A DNA stretch of 64,000 bases from Porogramme epimiltina (taxonomy: Eukaryota; Basidiomycota; Agaricomycetes; Polyporales; Polyporaceae). Below are positions 12,696 through 24,908 of this stretch, in pieces. The stretch spans positions 1 to 64,000 of the forward strand of contig FTLJ01000454.1 of assembly GCA_900155495.1 (NCBI GenBank), read 5' to 3'. The notes beneath the pieces are model-generated. The model saw only the letters and a list, made by a program, of their open reading frames with translations. It was not told the origin of the DNA and made no database searches. How positions within the stretch are numbered: the stretch's first letter is position 1; each line of letters starts with the position of its first letter. The position numbers were made by a program, and so were the translations under genes.

Positions 12696-15600
12696 ATGGC
12701 TCTTCTCCAAGGCACTGTGGTGCGTGCTCATCCGTTCTCAGCCGCTTCTTCGACTGACCGGTGCGTTGCAGACGATCGCGGACGCGGGGTACCTCTCCGC
12801 GCGCCCCCTCCCCGAGGCCCCGGATGGCCGCTACGACTACGAGGTGAAGCCGCTGACGGGGACGATCGCCGAGAGCGACCCCCACTCGGACCTGTACAAG
12901 ACGACGCATTCCGTCGGCGACACCCTGAAGAACGCGCCTGTCTTCGTGAAGGACTTGCTCGACCCAAAGGTACGCTGAGCAGGGTTCTGAGTGCTGTGGG
13001 GACTTGGCTGACCGCTGTTTTCCGCCTATAGACCTACCAGGGGCTCGTCGAGACCCTTTTCAACAAGGACGCCATTGATGACAGGACTGGCATCGTACGT
13101 CCGCTGGGCATCGTGGAATGGGCCATGCTGAACACATCTTTCTCTAGTTCTGCAAGTCCCTCGCCCTCCTCTGCCGCCTTCCTCAGGACTCCCCCGAGTA
13201 CAAGGCGCTGAACACACAGGTCATCGGCCTGCTCTACGACACCCTCCCGCACCCGCCCCTGACCTATGTCGGCGCCGACATCGAGGGCACCGCACCCGCG
13301 GCCGGGCCCTCTGCTTCCGGGCCCGCCCCGCCCCGCCTTCCCTGGGCGGCCAGGAATACCAACGGCACGGGGAACAACCCGAACCAGCCCGAGCTGGGGA
13401 GGTCGCGCGCCCCCTACGCCCGTTCGGTGCAGAGCACGCACCCGCTGCCCCCGAGCATCCTCCCTAGCCCAGAAGACGTGTTCGACTCGCTGCTCAAGGC
13501 CCGCGACGTGAGTAGCCGCGCTTCCAGTATGCGGTCTCCACGCTGACGGGTGTTTCGTCTCACAGTTCAAGCCGCACCCCGGAGGAAACTCCTCGCTGAC
13601 GTTCTCGTTCGCGTCCCTGGTCACGCACACGCTGTTCCGCACCGACGGGCGCGACCCGACGAAGAACAACACGACGTCGTACATCGACCTCTCCATCCTC
13701 TACGGCACCACCGAGGAGGACCTCAACACGGTCCGTGACAAGGCCCAGGGTCGGGGTCTCCTGTACCCCGACGTCTTCGCGGAGGACAGGCTCCTCTTCG
13801 TGCCGCCTGCCGCGCCCGCGCTGCTGCTGCTGTTCAACCGTAACCACAACGTGCGTCTTTTCCTTAGCGTATGGGGTTCCCTCCCGCTAACGCGTCCGAT
13901 GCTCGTAGTACATCGCCGGCATGCTCCTCAAGCTGAACGAGCGCGGGCGGTGGGTCGACCCCCCTCCCGAAGACCCCGTGGCGCGTGCACGCCAGGACGA
14001 GGAAATATTCCAGACCGCGAGGAATGTGAAGTACGTGTCCCAAAGTACACCGCAGTTGCTGGGTTCTGACGTGATTTCTTCGTAGCTGCGGTAACCTCAT
14101 GGCAATGGTGTTCGGTGACTACGTCGCTGGATTCCTTGGTCTTCAGCGTGACGGCATCTCGGGCAACATGAGCCCATTCGACGTGAGTCCTTTCCATTTC
14201 ATCCATCACGAAGCAGTTCTCATAACATGCTATTCAGCTCCTCAAAACCTCCGATGGCAAGGAAGTTGGTCGTGGCCTCGGAAACCACTGTTCCGTCGAA
14301 TTTAATCTGCTCTACCGCGTAAGCTAGTTTGTAACTTCCCGAATTGTCTTCCCGCTCATCGTAGTCTCCAGTGGCACGCCGTCACCGCCAAGGAGGACAT
14401 CGCCTGGACCGAGGACCTCTTCGCGCGCGCGTTCAAGGACACCGGGAAGGCCGTCGACAAGCTCACGCTCCAAGACTTCGTACCCTCGATCCTCAAGACG
14501 ATCGGGAGCGTCGACGCGGACCCGCGCAAGCGCACGTTCGGCGGGCTAACGCGCCAGGCGGACGGGACGTTCGCGGACGACGACGTCGCGAGGGTGCTGC
14601 ACGACGCGACGGAGAAGGCGGCGGGCGCGTACCGCGGGCGCGGCTCGCCGGGCGTGCTGCGCCTCGTGGAGTGCCTCGGCATCACGCAGGCGCGCCAGTG
14701 GGGCGTGTGCACGATGAACGAGTTCAGGGTCTTCCTGGGCTTGAAGAAGTTCGAGACGTTCGAGGAGTGGAACCCGGACCCCGAGATCGCGGTGCGTACT
14801 GGGGACGTTTTGTTTTCGCTGCTTGTGCTGATTGAGGCTCTGGACAGAACGCGGCCAGGAAGCTGTACGGCCACATCGACAACCTGGAGTTGTACCCTGG
14901 TCTTCAGGCAGAGGTGAGGATCCCCGGTAACTAGTCGTAGGCATTTGTTAACACTGCCTTCATTAGGAAACGATGCCGCTGGGTCCCGCGTCCGGCCTGT
15001 GCTGTGGTTACACCATGACGCGTGCTATTCTCGCCGACGCCATTGCCCTCATTCGTGGTGACCGTTTCTACACCACCGACTACACTCGTGAGCATACCAT
15101 TCTGGTACACGGTATCAGTTCTCATTGCTAATCACGACCGCATATTCACAGCGGCGAACTTGACTGCCTGGGGCTTCCAGGATTGCGCTCGCGACCCCAA
15201 CAACGGCGCATTCGGCGCCGTCCTCCCCAAGCTGCTCGCTCGTGCTCTTCCCCGTCACTACCCTCCCGTAAGGAAAACCTATGTTTTTTTGTTACACTTG
15301 AGGTTGACGCGGACGTCATCGCCAGAACAACGTCTACTCGCTCTTCCCCTTCTTCACGCCGACGACGACGCAAAAGAACCTCACGAACCTGCACGTCGCC
15401 AAGTCGTACGACACCGCGCGCCCCATCGCGCAGCCCGTCCCGAAGGTCATCAGTACCCTTGCCGACATCACCACGATCCTTAAGGACCGCACGAACTACA
15501 GGGTGTACGAGAGCGTCATGTTCAAGGAGACCGCAGCCAAGTTCTCCGCGCTCACGAACGTGTGAGTCCCCATCTTTGCGATGTGCAGCGTGTGCGACGG

Positions 15601-17230
15601 CCCACTAATTATTGTTGCATGCAGCACCGACCAGCGCCAGGCGGCGCTCTCGCAGAGCCTGTTCCCGACCAAGGACGCCGTCGCGTCGCACGCACAGTGG
15701 CTTGGGGACAGGGTCAGGCAGCTCGTCCAGGAGCACTCGTTCAACCTCGACGGCGTCCCTGGCGCCCGCCTCGACGTCGTCGGGAACGTGGTGAACCTCG
15801 CGCCGGTGTACTGGGTGTCCGAGTTCATCGTAAGTCTCCAGCAAGGCTCGTCCGCTTTTGGTGCGTTTGCTAAGATGGTTCCCGGTAGCTCGGCGTCCCG
15901 CTGAAGACGATCGGCAAGCCCAACGGGCTGCTCACCCCGGTTGAAGTGAGCGACATGCTCCAATCCGTGTTCAAGTAGGTCCGAATATGTTAGGGGCGAA
16001 GCGTTGACCGACCTGCCCTCTCTTCCCAGCGCTGTCTACTGGGAGAACGACTGGTCCACGTGTCAGCGGGCGTCGTACCTCGCCCAGGTGCTCTCTCAGT
16101 TCATCGAGAAGAGCCTTGGCGAGGCCGTCCCCCATATCGGCCTGGTATGTCGTGTGCACAACGGCCGTTCTGCAGCGTCTTGACTGAAACATCTCGTGCA
16201 CAGGACACGATCACGTCGCTCCTGTGGAAGTCACACGAGCCGTCGCACGACTTCCTCAAGCAGCTCGCCACCTCGAAGGCGCCGCACGACCAGCTCGTCG
16301 CCGACATCCTCGGGTTCGCGGTCACCTCCGCTAAGGGTCTTTCCAAGAGTTCGTATTCGCTTGCCCCAAATATCTGCCTCGCATACCGGCACGCTGACCT
16401 GATATACTGTAGCTGTCGCGCAGGTTGTGGACTTCTACTTGGATGCCGCGCATGCCAAGGAGCATGCGGAAGTCGTTCGCCTGGCGTGTGCGAAGGACGC
16501 CGCGAGCCGCGAGTCACTGCGCGGTTATGTAAGGGAGGCCCAGCGTACGTCCTCTTACCTGCGCTACCTAATTCACAACTTGACGTCGGTTTTCCAATGT
16601 GATTAGGTCTTGCGCCTCAGGTGAGCATGTCGCAGGAGCTGAACATGAATGTGTCACTCACATGTTTATTTTCTAGTTCGCGGCTGTCCTTCGTCAGGAT
16701 GCTCGCGATACTTCCGCAGGCCCTAAGCAGATGTATGTTCTCGACCTCAAGACAGCCCTCGTGAACGTGAGTAGAGGGTCCTAGTTGCGCTAGCATGTTC
16801 CCCTCACCCGACACCTCTTCGCAGCCGACGGACTTCCCTGACCCCTTGACTGTCAACACTGGCCGCCCTGCTGCGTCCTACGCAACTATGCAAGAGGCAA
16901 GCTTCTACAGGTGCCTCGGCACCGCCGCGGCAGAAGAGGTATGATTGCTGCTCTTCGTAATCTGGGCGTTGCTAAACCACCCCCTTCCACTCCAGTGCGT
17001 TCTCGAGATGGTTAAGGCCGTCTTCCAGGTCCCGGGAATGGAGCGCGTTCTCGGAAACCCGGGCACGGTCGGCCGCGTCTTCCTCGCGAAGTTTGGCGTC
17101 AACTTCGACATGTACACCGACGAGCTCGGGCTCCCTGGGTACTGGCCGACGTCGCTGATCGTCACGGTAAGCACAGGATCACTGGAGCATATGGGCGTCG
17201 CTGATCCCTTTGGAACAGCACGATGCATGA
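12696..17230 (+). CDS. ppo: Psi-producing oxygenase (linoleate diol synthase), copy B
   Basis: Tandem paralogue of the preceding gene, same domains in the same order. 23 exons sum to 3273 nt (1090 residues), starting MALLQGTV and ending HDA-stop. Nearly every exon has the same length as in copy A (24, 198, 63, 285, 122, 97, 81, 420, 66, 116, 236, 205, 86, 115, 132, 14, 90, 114, 171, 12 nt). Exceptions are one residue more in exon 4, three more in exon 17, and the exon of 121 nt at 14967-15087, which equals two exons of copy A. Key residues are kept: LVTHTLF, TSYIDLSILYG, YRWHA (His about 412), YTPANLTAWGFQDC, EAQR and the P450 Cys in RCLGTA (about 1022). The 14-nt exon is 16607-16620. All donors read start with GT. 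Both copies look functional, so they may differ in regulation or product specificity (inference). Confidence 0.94.
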
Positions 17231-17907
17231 GCAGTGGGCGCGTCGCACTTGGAGTCCGACTCCGGACGGATGCACCCAAATCCCCGCTCCCCTGCGACAC
17301 CGCATGGCAAACCGGAACTGTACGATAGTGCTCTTGCCATATGACTGTAACGTTTACGTACGAAATGATCTTACGCGTATAATGACGCATCTTGAGTATT
17401 TCTCTATGCCTAACTGGCGTGATGAACGGCGGCGACTCAGTGCCGAGATGGCGGCGGCGCTGAGCGCGCAGGTCACGTGCGTAAAGCGCCCGCACAATTA
17501 TATATACTGCCGTGTTGCGTGTCGATGTCCCCCACGCACCTCACGTCAAATTGCAGACCGACCGGCTCGCTGAACATTTGGCAGAGTTCCATGGCTGGTC
17601 TGTGCCAAAGCAGGGCGGAGAGCGACCGGATGTCTTAGTGCTCAGCCTGGCAACAGGTCGCGCTTCTGGCCTCCTCCCGCTGGAGGGGCAGAGCCGGTGA
17701 TTCGTACATCTCTCTCTTCTCCCACTGTCCCCTATCCCCGTCGACGCCCATTCCACATCATCCACACGTGTTCCTAGCGCCGCTGTATTCTTTCCTCGTG
17801 TTCAATGCATTTGTCACCAACACATATCACCGCGTTGCCTGCTGCGGTCAAGCGCAAACAAGACTGCCCTCGCCATATATTCTCGGTCTCCCGCTCGCCT
17901 CTCCGCA
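17231..17907. other. Intergenic, Ppo copy B to esterase
   Basis: 677 bp with no coding signal. The part just before 17908 is C/T-rich and is the likely promoter/leader of the esterase gene. Same-strand neighbours 0.7 kb apart; I cannot say whether they are co-regulated. Confidence 0.5.
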
Positions 17908-19069
17908 ATGGACGCCCTCCACCGAGCCCTAGACCGCCTCCGCCTCAAAAAGTCGCCCCCTGCGGTTGTGACATCAGAAGAAACCATTTCGCCCGTCGCC
18001 TTGAACCAGGTGGGCGACGAGCTGAAGCGATGGGCTAGCGAAGCTCGTGTCGAGCCCCGCCCTGTCGATGGCGTTTGGTGGAGCCGTGCGGACGCTGAAG
18101 ACAAGTCAACGAAGGCCGGATTCGTGGGGCTTCAGTTTCATGGGGGCGGGTACGTGTTGGGGAACGCGAAGGAAGTTCATTCGGGGTTTTCTCGTGCGTG
18201 TCCCCCGTTCTGTCACTTGGCCTTGGTTGCTCATCCTCCTGTAGGCATTCCTCGGGGGCTGGTGCAGGTATGTGCAGGTCAAAGCAGTATCGGGAGAAGC
18301 TTACTGGCATTCAGCATGGTGTCTGCACCTCTGTCCTGTGTGAGTTCTTGTTCCCCCATCTCCGACTATCTTCTGTCCGTGTAAAATGTTCATGGATGGA
18401 CGTTGGTTACATGTAGCCCTCGAGTATTCACTTGTGGGTATGGGCGAAGAGGATGCGAAGCAGCCCTTCCCTCAGCAAATCCTTGAGGCTTTGTCCGCAT
18501 ACGAATACCTCTTGAAGAAAATGAATATCCCCCCTAACCGCATCATCCTCGTCGGTGACTCGGCCGGAGGTCACTTAGCGTTAGCCTTAGGGCGGTACCT
18601 ATCAGAAACACAAACCTTGCCTTCACCGGGAGGCATGATTCTTTTCAGTCCGTGGTGTGACCTATCTGCGTAAGTTGCGACTTATCCTCACGTCCTGGAC
18701 GAAGCTAACTACCGGACATCCAGGGATTCCGAGCGTCCGCAGATGACACGATTGTTAGGGCCTCTGCCCAAAGAGTATCTATCCTCACCCTACTTCTCTC
18801 CTTCTCTACACCCTTTCCCAAAGACCTGGCCGCCAACCCTGGTTTATTATGGGGCCTCAGAGAGCTTCGTTCCGTCAATTACGACGTTGGTCACTCGACT
18901 AACCGAGGCAGGCGTACCTGTAACATCTTACGCTGCAGTAGAAGAGATCCCCGATCGATTCAGTCATGATTTTCTCATCATGGTGAATGTCGAGAACGGG
19001 TGGCCGGCTGAAGTGAGACGGTGTTGGAGGAGGGTCAAGTCGTGGACCCAGTCTTTGAGTGCAAAATAG
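17908..19069 (+). CDS. Alpha/beta hydrolase-3 family esterase/lipase
   Basis: Five exons (17908-18193, 18245-18267, 18315-18339, 18417-18669, 18724-19069) sum to 933 nt, 310 residues. The oxyanion-hole motif is HGGGY (about 78-82), the nucleophile elbow GDSAGG (Ser about 160) and the catalytic His lies in FSHDF (about 277). This order is that of the hormone-sensitive-lipase-like (alpha/beta hydrolase-3) group of carboxylesterases. The acid should lie in the segment after VYYGASE; I could not settle which residue serves. No signal peptide, so probably intracellular. Exons 2 and 3 are only 23 and 25 nt but both are needed to keep the frame and give the hydrophobic strand before LEYSL. Substrate unknown; the adjacent lipid-oxygenase pair makes an acyl-ester substrate conceivable, but this is only proximity. 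Confidence 0.85.
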
Positions 19070-19304
19070 CGGTTTGGACAGGAATCCAAGGTACAATTCC
19101 TAGCTTGCATTATCCCCGATGACTACGCACTGACGAGAATGTAATAGGTGTATCGTACATGGTGTCTGACATTGTATTGATTATGCCACTGTCCTAGCGA
19201 TTCGATGTCTTGAATCAAGGCTACGCCTTAACATCTTCTGAAAGCTAGTTTAGGCACGATTGAGCCTAGTGCAACAACACAGCGATACAAGGGACCACAA
19301 CCAC

Positions 19305-19841
19305 TCACGTGCGTGCCTGTGGGTACTCCACTGTTGTCGGGATCCCGTAGCCCACGTTCAGGCCCTTTCTTACGACGCCCTCCGAAAACCTCTGCGTAAA
19401 TCCGAACAGGTCGTCCAGGTGCCCCAGCCTTTCCACGTTCAAGATCCCTGCCTCTCCCAACGCCCTCAGCGCGTCTTCGACCCATGCGCGACAGTCCCAC
19501 TCGCGCTCTCCGAACTCGTTCTCCTTCCGGTCTTCTCGATCCTCATCCATGGGCACCGCGCACAATATCCGATCCGCTTCCGCTACCTCGCGCGCGTCGA
19601 GCGTGCCGACACGCACGCGCGCGAGCATCGCTGGTGAGCGGACGCACTCGACCGCGCGCCGCTCGAACGCCCAGTGACCTCCACGACGGGTGGCGTGGTA
19701 GCGTGTGCTCGTCCGTGCGAACGAGCGCGGGTCCTCCTGTGTTGGTGGGGGCGCAAGGAGAAGGGCCCAATGGATGCGGAGACTGTGTGAGGGTGATTTG
19801 GTGTCGTCGTAGGAGACGAGGTAGAGGTGAACCTTGGCCAT
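19305..19841 (-). CDS. Small conserved fungal protein (DUF6914-like)
   Basis: Intact frame of 178 residues starting MAKVHLYLVSYDD, followed by RIHWALLLAP, then STRYHATRRGG and a block of Val/Arg-rich strands (LARVRVGTLDA). This pattern (short strand, HWALL, RYH) is that of a widespread small fungal family of unknown function; I recall it as DUF6914, but the assignment is from memory. Tail-to-tail with the esterase gene. The end may be spliced: a donor overlaps the stop at 19305 (ACGTGAG) and an acceptor near 19246 would replace the stop by a few residues (TLNRA). No signal peptide or membrane helix. Confidence 0.6.
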   Translation of the reverse strand: MAKVHLYLVSYDDTKSPSHSLRIHWALLLAPPPTQEDPRSFARTSTRYHATRRGGHWAFERRAVECVRSPAMLARVRVGTLDAREVAEADRILCAVPMDEDREDRKENEFGEREWDCRAWVEDALRALGEAGILNVERLGHLDDLFGFTQRFSEGVVRKGLNVGYGIPTTVEYPQART

Positions 19842-20472
19842 TGGGGATTTATGGGGAGGCAGCTGGGTGGTGTGGTCTCTTGCGGGGAACTGCTGCTTCG
19901 ACCATTCGTTTAATCTAGGATACCTTGGAGTTCGCGCGTGCGGTACTCACTATGGTTATGCAACCTTGCTCAGAGTGTCACAGCTCGTCGACGGGCTCGG
20001 GATCAAACGTGCATACGCCCTTTATGCTGTTCTGCTATCCTTCAATCAGCTTTGTCCAACACGCTTTACGGTTGAGTGCGCCACTCGGTAAAGATGGGGG
20101 GCCACCTGCAGTCTGTGAACAAAGCCACAAAGCTTATATGACTTGTCGTACAAGCGAGGCCATCTTTTGTGAGGGTGGCCTGCATAGCATAGAGTATAAG
20201 CATTCAAGTAGGTCACACATGCAACAAAATGAACAAGCGAGCATAGTACATAGATAGAGTAATGGCATCAATAGAAGTGTGCTTGTTGTGACGCCTGCAC
20301 AACGCATCCCTCCTGGGGGTAACTCATGAACCCGTCATGGCCTATGTTATACTACCCTCTTGCACGATCAGCTTGCGAACGCTAAACAATGTGATAGAAG
20401 GGCTCACATTGAAGTGATACGATCAGAAATAAGATAGAAGCGCAGAGAACTCCATCCGATCCAAACGTCTAC
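19842..20472. other. Intergenic, no gene seen
   Basis: 631 bp of average composition between two minus-strand genes: promoter of the small protein gene and 3' flank of the next gene. No frame longer than about 110 codons and no motif. Confidence 0.5.
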
Positions 20473-21578
20473 TCAGGAGCGGGCACCTAGGGACACAAGC
20501 ACAGATTAGAGTCATGGGATGACGATATACTGCGTGAACCTCACCTCTGCGGGGCTTCCGGAAGCCCTCGTTGATACCCAGCCTCATTGTCGTGATCTCA
20601 GCAGAGTAGTTGGCACGGACGTCCTTGAATGCGCCGAAGAGGAATCTGTCAGACCGGATGTCTGCACTCAATCTATGCCATCGTGGCTTGTTAGTTTCCA
20701 CACTGAAGCAAAGGATGGGGTACGTATTGCACTTACCTGATGGTTGTCACGAGGCCATACATCCAATCCGGAAGGTCTGGGTTGATGACAGAGAATAGTA
20801 TGCGGACTTCCATGGAATGGTTGTGCGATCTGTTGTATTGCCAAACCCCCGTCGCCCACCCCTTGATGTTTGTCGACGTCTTGAGGTCCGTAAACGTCGT
20901 AGCGATGTCCGTGTCCAGCTTGGATTTCTCTTCCGAATCGAGCGTAACGCTGTACTTGTTCCGGAGGTAGTCGATGATCTTGTGAGACATCTCTGCCACG
21001 GTGGCGTCATTGCGGTAGATGGTTGTAGACGCCATACCCTCGCAAAACATCCCATCGCCATCGTAGTCGTTGAGGGCCTGCAAGAAGGTGTCCCAGGAGA
21101 ATGCGAGTTCGTCGCGGACGGTATTCGGGTTGGTGACACCTATCTTGGAGCCCCAGGTCTCTATCTCGCGGGTCTTAGGGCCTGAACAGAAGCCCATGAC
21201 GAATGAATGCGTTTCCATCGCGGCCCTTCGAAGGTTGGCGGGAAGCCGACCCCAGCTATGGAATGACGGCGCATCTGGCAACGATGCGGGCTGCATTACA
21301 GATCCGTTGAGGTCTGGACGTGCTTGAAAATGTCCGTATGCGTTGACAGGTGGACATTGCCCATTCGCAGCCGTTGGGCCAGGCTGGTATTGCCCATAAC
21401 AGCCAGGATCCTGATATTGTCCATATACGTTGACGTTGAACGGGGGCTGGTACGGGCTAATACACAATAGTTAGCCTCGGGTATGTGCCTCATAATGAAG
21501 TGTGCGAACTTACCTTGGCACCGGAAAGCTAGGGTAAAGTTGAGAGTAGGGAGTGGGACCATATGCGTCGTTAAACAT
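20473..21578 (-). CDS. Unrecognised protein, possibly Cyt-like fold
   Basis: Four exons (21578-21514, 21456-20737, 20672-20545, 20486-20473) sum to 927 nt, 308 residues. The first 70 residues are rich in Pro, Gln, Tyr and Gly (repeated GQYQ-type words), suggesting a disordered leader. The rest is a compact domain with helical segments, then a strand-rich part (VRILFSVI, LVTTIRLSADI, FLFGAFKDV, ANYSAEITTMRLG). The order of the last strands resembles the cytolytic delta-endotoxin (Cyt)/volvatoxin-like fold found in some mushrooms, but similarity is weak and based on pattern only. No signal peptide or membrane helix. The last exon codes only four residues. The gene is certain enough from splicing; function is open. 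Confidence 0.6.
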
Positions 21579-22361
21579 GATTTAGTAAGTTAAGGCGATC
21601 GAAAGAACGGCAGAAGGCAGCGCGGGGTATGGCCCTTCGTCATCGGTGAGAGATGGTCTTAAATACTGAGGGGCTCGCTGGAGCATCCACCTGAGCCCGC
21701 CCTACCGTCGAACGGAAAGCGCGCATGTTCGCACCGTTGGCAAGGGCGTGGTGGAGTGGCCTGCCACCAGGATTGCCATTGACAGACACTAACGCCCACC
21801 TATCGATAGGATCCGAGACGATAAGACACAACCCCGACGACCTGCAGGAGACGGTGAGCGTTTTTCTTGCCATTTGTTCCACCACGCATTTTGCGCATTG
21901 GGAACAGGGTGTAAAGTGACCTACCATACCTAACACAGACATCGATGATCTCTTCGAAAAATCCACCAGCAAGCATTAGACCGCGCGGTCGCTGTCAGGG
22001 CAATGAACCCCACCCAATTACAACCGCAGGCATACAGCGCCACTAGCTGCAGTGAAACGTGCTCAGCACGAGCACAAGCGAGTGGCAAAGGTGTGTCCAC
22101 CTTCCCCCCGAGAAGACCATTCTTCACATCCACGGCTTCCGAGGGAGTAACTTCACGGATGTCTTTGCGTCATTGATGTCTATCAGAACCATCCTGTGGC
22201 TCGTGAGGTTGAGATGATAGCCCTCGCACATTGAGGTGATCCGATGATTCATACGGGCTGTGTCGGGAAGTTGGATAGGCTGTAAGCCACGTAGATTCGA
22301 CCTAAAGAGAGCCAGCAGGATCGGTACGGAACGTATAAGTCAGAATGAGTCATCGATCATA
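21579..22361. other. Intergenic, promoter region
   Basis: 783 bp between the preceding minus-strand gene and tRNA-Ala. A frame of 110 codons on the minus strand (21640-21972) lacks homology and splice support. I see nothing else. Confidence 0.45.
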
Positions 22362-22433
22362 GGGCATTTGGCACAGTGGTAGCGCGCACGCTTCGCATGC
22401 GTGAGGTCCAGAGTTCAATCCTCTGAATGTCCA
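22362..22433 (+). tRNA. tRNA-Ala (CGC)
   Basis: Complete cloverleaf without intron. The acceptor stem GGGCATT pairs with AATGTCC (one G-U pair), then discriminator A. D-arm GCACAGTGGTAGCGC, anticodon stem CACGC/GCGTG with loop TTCGCAT (anticodon CGC), and T-arm CAGAG-TTCAATC-CTCTG. The internal A and B boxes for RNA polymerase III are intact, and a T-rich run follows at about 22440-22448 as terminator. Confidence 0.93.
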
Positions 22434-22587
22434 CTCCGTTTGTTTTTTACATGACATGTCCTCGCGAAGTTGGGTGTTCTTTCTTACTGGATAGCAGTCA
22501 TGTCGACCGAGACGACGAAGACTGTGTGCAAGAGGGGACACTATGCATTCATGAGAAACAACATCCAAATTGACAAGTACTATGAAC

Positions 22588-24908
22588 TTAGAACAGCCCG
22601 ACGGCGGTGGGCTCGAAAAGGCCGTCCCAGCACTTGAACCCGACGTCGGAGGATATCTAGCACAAGATACTCAGTGACTATTCAGCACCAGAAGACGCAA
22701 CACATACCGTTGTCTCATTGCACATGACCTGGACCGGTGATTTTGTCTCGGTCTTCGCGATGACGTGTTTGGCGACGATATTCGTTGCTAGATAAATGAG
22801 GCGTGAGGATCTGGGTAAGCAATTGGTCGTTGTCTGGATGGACTCCAAAACGGCCCACCGGTGTCGGGATAGAGGTCGAAGATTATGACTTCCTTGCCCG
22901 TTGCTCCCGGAACATAGTACCTTATGACCACGATGAGCCGAGCCCGGAGAGTACCAAGACTTCCTATTGACATACCAGCAGGGGTCTGAGATGCAGGAGC
23001 CCTCGACGAAGCCGGGTTTACTAGATGGAAGTGAGAATCGAGTAATGATCATGCGTGTATTGACGCACTCGTTGATTGTACCAGCAAAGTTCTCGAACAA
23101 GATATCTTGAATCAAGGTGTTGTTGGTGCTCGTGCTGTTGGGGCGAGAGCCAAGCTGCGGGAAAAGGGTTTGTTACTTTTACAGCTGTTAATCATTATGA
23201 ACACCAACTCCTTGATCCCAGTAGCTAGGGGAATGGGTGTGTTAGTTCATTGCTGAAAGAGCTTTTATGTGCCTACTTTTGCGTGACGTAGATCTATGGA
23301 ACCGTGAGACTAATGGACAGAGGTGGCACTGAGAGAACACGTACCGGGAACATGACGTTATTGAATATGATGTTCCTCCAAGTGATGCTACATGCAGTGT
23401 CAGACGAGTCGACGAAAATGCAAGAATAAACTGACTTCCGGGCAAGACCATTGCCACCGGTCCAGCTCTTGTATCTAGCACCATACAGTGAATTGTTCTG
23501 CAAGGTATTTGACGTTATTGAATGCATTGAGTAGAGGTGGGCGACATACCATTACAACGTTCTCAATGCTGAGATGAAGTTAGGAGGCGCCTCCACACAA
23601 ACAATTATCCATAGTCACTTACAGGACATCTTGGACGTCAGCAACGGAGCCGCCCTTTCCGAGAGAGCCGATCGAAAGACCATGACCGCCCTCGCAGTAG
23701 GAATCCCTTGTTGCTATGACGTCAGATAATGGGATGATGTGGGGTAAGAGGTAATAGACCTGAAAACGATGTTCTTCGCGCCACTGCCGACAGTAAGACA
23801 GTCGTCGCCATTCACAATGTGGTTCTTCTCAAAGAGTAAGTTGGTGCCACCAGCAGAGAAGCCTGCCGGGATGTCATTAGCACAAGTGGCAGTGCCAAGC
23901 TATATTACGGAAGTCACCGTCTCTGTTGTTATGATATTGCGGAGCAGTCAGTCAATGCTCATCTCTGCGCGACGAACCACCTGGGCTCACGTATTGAAGG
24001 GGAAAGACTGAGGCGAACGTCAACATATTATTCGCCGAGCTCGGACAAAGTACCCACATCAGTGTCAGATATAGCGAGGATCTTGTTGTTGAAGGCGTGA
24101 AGGTTAGTCGCCCCACTGGTGGCAAAGTTCCACGCAATAGGCTAGGGTAAATCAACCGTGATGAGCTGCATACATGGTCGCGTAGAGATTTAAGTTACCT
24201 TCCACAGCTTCATATCCCGGATGGTGCCATTGGTGATCTTGCTGAACGCCCAGCCATGCGGGCGGTTAGTTTGTTCAAGTGCATCCCACCACTATGCATT
24301 AGTTTATTAGTTGACGAATGAAGCTTTCAAGTATAAGAACGACTCACGGCCTGACCATGGCCATCAACCCAACCCCAGTCGGGGTCTATGGACCCACGCA
24401 AAGTGACATTATTGCCGCCCTTGAATGATACCCTGCACATCCACGAGTTAAACGGCAAATACCTTCAACTAAGCAAGAGAGTACGTACCAAGAGCCCGAG
24501 AATCCCTAGCACCGTGGACATGGATATGAGCGCACCGTCCGTCTTCGAAGCAAATGCACTCACTGAGGACCCGACAATGTCTACATTCGAGATGAGAATC
24601 AGAAGGAAACCGCCGGCTTAATGTTACTCACTTTGAATGGTGGGTATATCTCCCGGGTACGTCAAGTTGCCCTCGATCGCCACTTCGACATTGTTGAGGA
24701 CAGGGAAGGTGATGGGTGTGAAGATATTGTACGTCTTGCCCTTTTCGAAGAGGATGGTCGTGTTCGCCGAGTACTTGCCAGTGGCGAGCGCGGTCATGAG
24801 ACCAGGCGTGTCGTCCTGTCCATCCGCATGCTCCACGACGAACGTCTGCCAAGCGGCGACGTTCGACACGAGAAACGCGAGGAGCGGTGCGAAGCGCGAC
24901 CCGACCAT
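22588..24908 (-). CDS. Secreted GH28 exo-polygalacturonase
   Basis: Pectin-degrading glycoside hydrolase, about 430 residues from about 20 exons. The N-terminus MVGSRFAPLLAFLVSNVAAW is a signal peptide. GH28 motifs are complete: NTDG (Asp about 198), GDDC (about 217-220), GGHG (His about 241) and RYK (about 275-277). The stretch NGDDCLTVGSGAKNI and GHGLSIGSLGKGG match exo-acting polygalacturonases rather than endo enzymes. Several N-x-S/T sites. Very small exons are needed: 17 nt (24489-24505), about 16 nt (YWDQG) and one of 5 nt (23918-23922, AGACG), which completes the NTDG motif. Ends ...GLF-stop at 22588. It lies between two tRNA-Ala genes. Function is well supported; the exact substrate (homogalacturonan or modified pectin) is inference. 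Confidence 0.9.
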
